DNA from: Ctena decussata
Taxonomy: Eukaryota; Mollusca; Bivalvia; Lucinida; Lucinidae
Assembly (NCBI GenBank): GCA_963989385.1
Contig: OZ022500.1
Coordinates: 24,752,460 to 24,816,459, forward strand
DNA: 64,000 bases
Direction: 5' to 3'
Below are positions 56,785-64,000 of this stretch, one piece after another. Position numbers and translations under genes: made by a program. Numbering within the stretch: position 1 is the stretch's first letter; every line of letters starts with the position of its first letter. The notes beneath the pieces were generated by a model, which saw nothing but the letters and a program-made list of their open reading frames with translations, had not been told where the DNA came from and ran no database searches.

Positions 56785-57070
56785 TTGCCATGTTTACCTA
56801 ACTTTAAAGTATTGCCCATGTTCCATCTTTTGACGTGTTCTCTGCTCTTACAGGAACTCTTTAAGTTTAATTTGACTTCACTCCGGCTGGTGTTGTGCCG
56901 TGGGGCGGCCGTAAAACATCTCCTAGAACACTGTTGTGCAGATTATATTTTATTTCTGTCCTTTAAGATTATATATTCTGAGAAATTAGAATTTTTGGAT
57001 TGGTTTAGACTTTTATTCTGGATCATTGCTTTTTAATCATTTGGACCCTTTTTGATAAGGCCTGAAAAAT
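56785..57070 (+). repeat. Family-E interspersed repeat
   Basis: TTGCCCATGTTCCATCTTTT, GTGTTCTCTGCTCTTACAGG, CTTTAAGATTATATATTCTG and AGAAATTAGAATTTTTGG. The order is permuted relative to the 46.4-kb copy. Confidence 0.65.
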
Positions 57071-57239
57071 AGGTGTGTTTCCATTAAGCAGACAGACCCG
57101 GGCTTTCGTACAGACCCTGCAAACTTTTTGCCTCTTTGAAACAAATATAAACCAGAGGACCAATGGTCCTGTAGCTCACCTAACACTTGGTCCTGATATA
57201 TATTTTAATGCTTTTATCCATGTATATAGCACCAGGGCA

Positions 57240-60200
57240 GGGGCAGATAACCACCCTCCCTTGAGGATTAATGTTGAGTCCCAATTCTATATACAAAGCC
57301 ACAAGGTCACTGGGCCTTTGTTTCTGGACAAAGATTTCTGAAGGGTTATTATCATATATGGGTGTGGTGGCCACCATGTTCATGTGACCATGACCATCTG
57401 AACAAACTTTGATTCCTTTGTCCAAGTAGTAAAGCTCCATATGAAATACAGTAATCATTTGTATAAACTATGATGGGCCTGAGTGCCCAATGCTTCATAC
57501 CGGTACCAAGTTTCAAGGTTATAGGCCTTTCGGTTCTCGAGAAAAAGACGTTTGAAGAGTTTTTACCATATGTGGGCATGGTGGCCATCTTGGTCAAGTG
57601 ACCAAGACCATCTGAATAAACTATGGTTCCTTAAAGCCGGTGAAGCCCCATAAGAAATATGGCTTCAATTGACCCTAGTCACTGGGTGGGAGCGTACAGT
57701 ACAAGTGACCGGTTGTCCCGATCTGTATAGTGGACGCATCTTTGTCCCAATATGTCGGGTAAGTTTCAAAATTGTTTATTTTTGTGTTTTAAAATCATTG
57801 AGTGTAGGTAGAACAGCTTGCTCGACAAGCCTTAATACAGATCTTTTCGACATGTCACCTTAATTTTCTGTAAATTGTTATGATATGCTTTATTTTCACA
57901 TTTAATTTGAGAAAATCACTACTCTACTTTCGATTTCGAAATCTGCGCCGGTACCATTTCTTCAAATTTTGCCATCAATTCTATATGAAACAACCGTGTT
58001 TTCTTTAGAAATATTTTATGGTGTATTTAGGTTCAGGATTAATTAATCTTGTTAGATATCATGCTAGGTAAGGGCAATTATTTTCAAAGAAAACAAAAGA
58101 GGGGTCAAACACTATTCTGTATCGTGGGTCGTAAAACCGAATGTCAGTGAGACATCCCATACAGTCAGAAAAATTTGGGGATGCTCAGCTTTGCTTGTCT
58201 TGTGGATTCGTCCCGTACTTAAAGGATACTTATCATGGGTAAATCTCTTAATAGATCATTAATCTATCTTAAAAAGGGACTAACTAACTTTTTTTTTTCG
58301 AATTAAAATGCTAACTCGGCCGATTTTCTGGATACACGTGACGTGATCTGATTACAAACACCAGTGATTTGCAGATGAAAATACGAATTTAGAGCAAAGA
58401 AAGCAACATCTAGCCATCTCCAAAGATGACCATAATGGAAAACATAAATAGAGAAAAAACTCTTACCAAGTGGTTTACATCCAAACAATAAAAGAAAACA
58501 CATTTCACACAAACACACCCTGAAGGTCATAACAACGGACAAAGATTTGCCCACTATACACATCGGACAACGGTGCACATGTACTGTACGCTCCCAACCA
58601 GTGCTAGTGGCCTCTGAGAAGATGTTTGAAAATGTTGATGGGTGACAGAATCTCAATGACCGTGTACAAAAGTCAAAGAATGACCTTGACCTTTAACGAC
58701 AAAATATCTTCATCTGGTCATTCAGTCAACCATATATACCAAATATTGCACCTTAGACTTAAATAATTTCTGAAAAATCCACTGTTTAAGCATTTTCCCA
58801 TATAAAAGCCTACATAATGTACCAAAGTTGACAGTGTCATAAATTAGGCCAAGGTCAACGCACAATCATTTGTATAAACTATGATGGGCTTGAGTGCCAA
58901 AAGCTACATACCATGTTTCAAGGTCATACGCCTTTTGGTTCTGGAGAAGAAGATTTTGAAGGGTTTTTACCATATACTGGCATGGCGGCCAGCTTGGTCA
59001 AGACCCCGAGAACAAACTTTTATTCCCCGATCACACTTAGACTCCATATGAAATTTTGCTTCAATCAAACCAGTGGTTTCAGAGGAGAAAATCTTGATGA
59101 CGGACAGACCGACAAAATGACCTTGACCTTCAGTGACATAATATCTTCATCTGGTCATTTAGTTGACCATATATACCACGTATTGTACCTTAGACTTAAA
59201 TAGTTTCTGAGAAATCCACTGTATAAGCGTTTTCCCATATAAAAGCCTAATGTACCAAAGTTGACCATGTCGTAAATTAGATCAAGGTCAACGCAAGGTC
59301 ATCATTTGTATAAACTATGATGGGCCCGCATGCCCAATGCTACATACCAAGTTTCAAGGTCATAGGCCTTTTGGTTCTAGAGAAGAAGATTTTCAAAGGG
59401 TTTTTACCATATATGGGCATGGCGGCCATCTTGGTCATGTGACCCAGACCCCGGGTATATACTTTAGTTCCCCTATCCCACTGAGACACTATATGAAATT
59501 TGGCTTCAATCTCCCCAGTGGTTTCAGAGGAGAAGATGTTTGAAAGTCTTGATGACGGATAGACCGACAAAATGACCGTGACCTTCAGTGACAAAATATC
59601 TTCATCTGGTCATTTAGTTGACCATATATACCATATATTGTACCTTAGACTAAATAGTTCCTGAGAAATCCACTGTATAAGCATTTTCCCATATAAAAGC
59701 CTAATGTACCAAAGTTGACCGTGTCGTAAATTAGGTCAAGGTCAACGCAAGGTCATCATTTGTATAAACTATGATGGGCTCACATGCCCAATGCTACATA
59801 CCAAGTTTCAAGGTCATAAGCCTTTTGGTTCTGGAGAAGAAGATTTTTGGAAGGTTTTTACTATATATGGGCATGGCGGCCATCTTGGTCATGTGACCCA
59901 GACCCAGTGTATCAACTTTCGTCCCCCCATCCCACTGAGACTCCATATGAAATTTGGCTTCAATCAAACCAGTTGTTTTTTTTTAGGAAAAGTTGTTTGA
60001 AAATCTTGACAACGGATGGTCCGACGGAATGACCTTGACCTTTAGTGACATAGTATCTTCATCTGATCATTTAGTCGACCATGTATACCAAGTATTGTAC
60101 CTCAGACTTAAACAGTTTCTGAGAAATCCACTGTTTAAAAGTTTTTCCATATAAAAGCCTAACATACCAAAGTTGACCATGTCGTAAATTAGGTCAAGGT

Positions 60201-61370
60201 CAATGCAAGGTCATAATTTGTACAAACTATGACAGGCCTGCATGCCTGATGCTACATACTAAGTTTCAAGGTCATAGGCCTTTTGTTTCTGGAGAAGAAG
60301 ATTTTATAAGGGTTTTTACCATATATGGGCATTGCGGCCATCTTGGTCATGTGACCCAAATACCCCGGGTATAAACTTTCGTTCCCCCATCCCACTGAGA
60401 CTCCATATGAAATTTGGCTTTAATCGGCCCAAAGGTTTCAGAGGAGAAGATGTTTGAAAAGCTTGACAACGGATGGTACGACGGAATGACCTTGACCTTT
60501 AGTGACATAATATCTTCATCTGGTCATTTAGTCGACCATGTATACCAAGTATTGTACCTTAGACTTAAATAGTTTCTGAGAAATCCACTGTTTAAGCGTT
60601 TTCCCATATAAAAGCCTAATGTACCAAAGTTGACTATGCCGTAAAGTAGGTCAAGGTCAACGCAAGGTCATGATTTGTACAAATTATGATGGGCTCGATG
60701 TTACATACCAAGTTTCAAGGTCATAGGCCTTTTGGTTCTGGAGAAGAAGATTTTCAAAGGGTTTTTACCATATATGGGCATGGCGGCCATCTTGGTCATG
60801 TGACCCAGACCCCGGGTACAACTTTTCGTTCCCCTATCCTACTGAGACTCCATATGAAATTTGGCTTTAATCGGCCCAGTGGTTTCAGAGGAGAAGATGT
60901 TTGAAAATCTTGACGACGGATGGTCCGATGGAATGACCTTGACCTTTAGTGACATAATATCTTCATCTGGTCATTTAGTCGACCATGTATACTAAGTATT
61001 GTACCTTAGACTTAAATAATTTCTGAGAAATCCACTGTTTAAGCGTTTTCCCATATAAAAGCCTAACGTACCAAAGTTGACTATGCCGTAAAGTAGGTCA
61101 AGGTCAACGCAAGGTCATGATTTGTACAAACTATGATGGGCCCACATGCCCAATGCTACATACCAAGTTTCAAGGTCATAGGCCTTTTGGTTCTGGAGAA
61201 GAAGATTTTTGAAAGGTTTTTACCATATATGGGCGTGGCGGCCATCTTGGTCATGTGACCCAAATACCCGGAACAAACTTTCGTTCCCCCGACCTAGGTA
61301 GGCTCCATATGAAATATGGCTGCAATCGGCCCAGTGGTTTCAGAGAAGAAGATGTTTGAAAATGTTGACG
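57240..61370. repeat. Tandem array, about 450-bp units
   Basis: AAGTTTCAAGGTCATAGGCC-type anchors occur at about 57511, 58916, 59352, 59806, 60264, 60713 and 61168, with periods of 436-458 once the nested element is removed. Each unit has GGGCATGGCGGCCATCTTGG, TCCATATGAAATTTGGCTTC, GGTTTCAGAGGAGAAGATG, TGACCTTGACCTT, ATCTTCATCTGGTCATTTAG and TTTTCCCATATAAAAGCCTA. Confidence 0.93.
57680..58603. mobile_element. Nested 924-bp TIR element, TSD CTAGT (Transib/RAG-type target length)
   Basis: The ends are CACTGGGTGGGAGCGTACAG at left and, complemented, CACTGGTTGGGAGCGTACAG at right, with inverted similarity continuing about 68 bp to ATCTTTGTCC. CTAGT is directly repeated outside (57675-57679 and 58604-58608). 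Removing the insert and one CTAGT restores the array unit (CAATTGACCCTAGT joined to GGCCTCTGAGAAGATG; compare CAGTGGTTTCAGAGGAGAAG in other units). CAC-beginning ends with 5-bp duplications are known for Transib and RAG-like transposons; with no transposase here that link is inference. The interior is AT-rich and non-coding. Confidence 0.88.
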
Positions 61371-61405
61371 GACGACGGACGACGGACGGACGGACGGACG
61401 ACGGA
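61368..61405. repeat. GACG/GGAC microsatellite
   Basis: GACGGACGACGGACGACGGA-type run between the array and the head stem-loop of element 4. Confidence 0.9.
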
Positions 61406-61739
61406 TGCCTGGCTATACTATAAGCTCACCTATGAGCCTAAAGGCTCAGGTGAGCTAAAAATTTCATACCGACCGATCGGGTTTTTTTCTCCTATTATTA
61501 GAAAGAATATTGACAAACTAGGGAAAACATGCCTTTTGTTTTTATTTTCTTCCAAGACGTTCTAAACTTCATTATTTATGATTTTCCTGTCAATATTAAT
61601 GAATATTTACCCTGTGGAATATTTTTGACCTGCTTTTTACCAAATATATATCAAAAACTAAAAATATTTTCCGACCTAACGACCCTGATTTTTTCGACAT
61701 GTTAGTGGAAACGAATGTATATTTTAGGCCTAATAATGA

Positions 61740-61880
61740 GCCTTTGAATCGACTGCCACATATTGTCAGGGTCACTAAATTGAGGCTTAAGTAGCCAAAA
61801 CTTCGAGGTATGGCCCATGTTCCTTCTTTTGAATGTGTTCTCTCCTCTTGAAGAAACTCTTGAAGATTATAATTACAGTA
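61740..61880 (+). repeat. Family-E fragment
   Basis: TGTCAGGGTCACTAAATTGA, GGCTTAAGTAGCCAAAACTT, CGAGGTATGGCCCATGTTCC and GAATGTGTTCTCTCCTCTTG follow the family-E order. The frame on the minus strand at 61596-61913 overlaps it and has no recognised domain. Confidence 0.65.
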
Positions 61881-62649
61881 TGACTGGAAATTATTTAGAA
61901 TTGCGTTTTGCATTTAATTTATCGGTTAATCTTGGTTGTATTAGTACATCATTTACATGATGGAATATTAGGAGAATAAATGAAAATAAATAATTTCTAG
62001 CTATTGTTTTCGTTTTTACATGTACAATGTAACCGTGTTTAGTAATTTAGTTTTAATTTGTTGTAAGAGGTCTACAAAAGCAAAACAAAGCCATTTTCAT
62101 GTCTACAGAGGCAAAACAAGATGTATTTTCGAGTCCTCTGAGAGAAAGCTGTTTCAAACCGACTAATTCTGGTTTTTGTTAAACATTATTACCCAATAGC
62201 ACGTTGATCAATTTCGTTATGTGTTATGAAATAATCTAGTCTTGATGTTGGTAATTCAGTTTATTAAGTAATTGCAGTTTCGAACTGGCGCATTAGCGGT
62301 AAAATCTCTTAAATTTTGGGTTCTCAAGCATAGCGTATGTCATTATGAAAAGCGAACTTCCCAGTCACTGGAAGCTGCGCCATTGCAAATGCTGAACTGG
62401 AAAGCTCAGACTGCATCCACATAGTCCCTAACATGGTTTTTCGACCATTCTTACCATGAGGAACAATTGTGTGACTTCCTGTTTGCTCATCAGGGCATCA
62501 AAACAATTTCAGACAGATGCCAGCTCTCAAAGAACAAACCTTTCTCCTCAAATTCTTCCTTTAAAAGTAAAACCCAACATGCAGGAAGCAAAAACGAAAC
62601 TGATGGTGTCCCTTTCCCTGAAAGTATACCAATTCACCTACAATTATGT
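61881..62649. other. No recognisable gene
   Basis: AT-rich sequence. Frames from 62456 run into the MITE at 62650 and have no recognised domain. Confidence 0.5.
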
Positions 62650-62885
62650 GAGCCGCGACGCGAGAAAACCAACAATGTGGTTGTGCGCCCAGCGCAGACT
62701 CAGATCAGCCTGGGCATCCGCCCAGTCTGATCAGAATCTTCGCTAAGCGCTTAAAGGTTAGCTAAGGGACTAAGCTACCTTCATGCGAACAGTGAAGATT
62801 CTGATCAGACTGGGCGGATGCCCAGGCTGATCTGAGTCTGCGCTGGGCGCACAGCCACACTGTTGGTTTTCTCGCGTCGCGGCTC
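62650..62885. mobile_element. MITE-A copy, full length, TSD ATGT
   Basis: A 236-bp copy with near-perfect arms throughout (GCCCAGCGCAGACTCAGATC and complement, CAGCCTGGGCATCCGCCCAG and complement). ATGT flanks both sides (62646-62649 and 62886-62889). The arm symmetry is the best of all copies, suggesting this is the youngest. Confidence 0.95.
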
Positions 62886-63410
62886 ATGTAAAGTTTTATC
62901 TAATTCCTTCGTGTTGAAAAGAAGAAAGTTCTATGTAGTTTATACTGCACGTTGTATACAACGACTAAAAGCGAAACTAACTTCATTTAAAACAATATTG
63001 GCCCATCGTCCTGATAAGAATATTCTTCATAGAACTGCAAGCTACAGGCCGTAAAAATGATGCATTATTTAGTACACATATACACGTAAAGCACACAGTA
63101 ATAGTTATAGCACTAAGCTTCCCGCTGGAATGTCAGTAACAAACACTATGTCTGTCAGTAGTTTCTGTCAGAACGTCTTACCGTTGTGAAGCGTATAGCA
63201 CCTGATCATATCAATGTTGTCAGCTCATCACTTTTGATACGTGGTAACGTGTGTTTTCTGCCCATCATCCAAATATTATATGATGTGATCTTCACTTTTG
63301 GCGGAAATCCGAAAACAAAAGGTAAACCAATTTTGTATATTCGCTTGATATGCATAGACGGTCAAAGGCCCGTATATATAGGCATATGTTACCGTCATGT
63401 TCTTATTTTA
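62886..63410. other. No recognisable gene
   Basis: The 86-codon frame at 63186-63446 has no recognised domain and runs into the tandem duplication below. Confidence 0.5.
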
Positions 63411-63528
63411 TCGTTTATGGAAAACGTTATAAACACGTTATCGTAGCGGCATTGTTTAGTTTAACCTGATCGTTTATGGAAAACGTTATAAACACGTTAT
63501 CGTAGCGGCATTGTTTAGTTTAACCTGA
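63411..63528. repeat. Exact 59-bp tandem duplication
   Basis: 63411-63469 and 63470-63528 are identical, each starting TCGTTTATGGAAAACG and ending TTTAACCTGA. The unit contains AACGTTATAAACACGTTATC, a partly self-complementary block. Confidence 0.97.
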
Positions 63529-64000
63529 ACACTTATTACATCGTAATAAAAGCAAATTAAACTCATTTTCAACTGATTCCTGGAAACTTAATCAAAATTG
63601 GATAAAATGTATCACACATTGCTTCATAGCCTTATTAATGTTCAACTTTCACGCATTTTATTTCTGTTCATATCAGTCGGAAATGTAGGAAAGACCAGGA
63701 CAGTCTACTCAGGACTAGTTGGTACATAGCGTAAGTTGTAATAGAAACGTTCACTCAGTCTGTATCGCGTAAGCAATAATAGGATGAAGTCACATGGAAC
63801 GAATAATAGCGTTTGGTGGTCTTACTTGGTGAAAAGAATGGAGAACGCAGAGACAAGCGCAAACCATGGATGGGCGGCTACTACCCTATCTTTCCTCGAC
63901 TCCAGAGATCAAATCCAGGTCGCATTAACGATAATCAGGGGACATACAACAGCGCTATACCGGTCTCTAGCGGATGAAAGGCTGATTAAAAATAAACCTA
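63529..64000. other. No recognisable feature
   Basis: AT-rich sequence to the window end. No repeat shared with the rest of the window was seen. Confidence 0.55.

Larger units (their letters stand above)
57150..61462 (-). mobile_element. Hairpin-headed element 4 with 450-bp minisatellite, 4.3 kb
   Basis: On the minus strand it starts ATTTTTAGCTCACC (61449-61462). The head stem-loop spans plus 61423-61456. A GTCC/GTCGTCC microsatellite (plus 61368-61405) and an array of about 450-bp units follow. It ends with GAGCTAC and the palindrome AGGACCAATGGTCCT (plus 57156-57170). Head and tail match elements 2a/2b at 6381-9351, but the array is unrelated apart from repeated AGGTCA blocks. One array unit is interrupted by the nested element at 57680-58603. 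No protein is encoded; the many 60-95-codon frames are repeat translations. Confidence 0.8.

Noticed and set aside
57075..61565. Many 60-95-codon frames repeating MLHTKFQGHRPFGSGEEDF-like peptides
   Set aside because: They are translations of the 450-bp minisatellite units, broken at each unit because the period is not kept in frame.

Overview
No protein-coding gene, rRNA, tRNA or CRISPR array could be supported anywhere in these 64 kb. The window reads as AT-rich, non-coding animal DNA, intergenic or deep-intronic. It is densely populated by short non-autonomous transposons, foldback elements and minisatellite arrays. No open frame exceeds about 125 codons. The longer frames lie in repeats, mirror an inverted repeat on the other strand, or have no recognisable domain. 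The repeat types fit a marine bivalve, probably a clam: elements headed by a GTGAGCT/AGCTCAC hairpin with GTCCGTC microsatellites, a high-copy palindromic MITE ending GAGCCGCGACACG, and GGGGCCGTATTCAT foldbacks. The species cannot be named from this sequence.

Layout. 0-10 kb: a Helitron-like element with 180-bp units (363-1465), MITE-A copies near 2-3 kb, a TA-flanked TIR element (3677-4454), and a composite with two minisatellites (6381-9351). 10-24 kb: copies of repeat family C, one with a 184-bp internal duplication, MITE-A, MITE-B, and a TTAA-flanked element (21716-22305) inside a family-G repeat. 24-27 kb: a minus-strand Helitron-like element (24419-26006) inside a family-C copy, then a family-C copy nearly identical to the one at 10.3 kb. 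27-43 kb: MITE-A, MITE-B, several foldbacks (36847-37633, 37765-37914, 40019-40360), and a MITE-A copy split by a TIR element. 43-57 kb: dispersed repeat pairs, a 47-bp minisatellite, a 355-bp tandem duplication and perfect palindromes of 90 bp (50334) and 42 bp (53712). 57-61.5 kb: a 4.3-kb minus-strand element with about 450-bp units, carrying a nested 924-bp element with a 5-bp target duplication. 62-64 kb: one more MITE-A and an exact 59-bp tandem duplication.

The main unifying observation is that at least four elements (363, 6381, 24419, 57150) share one architecture: a head stem-loop, a short spacer, a (CCGT/CTGT)n-type microsatellite, a minisatellite array and a tail hairpin. At 24419-26006 the flanks rejoin into a family-C copy, which suggests A|T insertion without target duplication, as in Helitrons. 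No genes act together here; the visible biology is transposition, nesting and tandem expansion.
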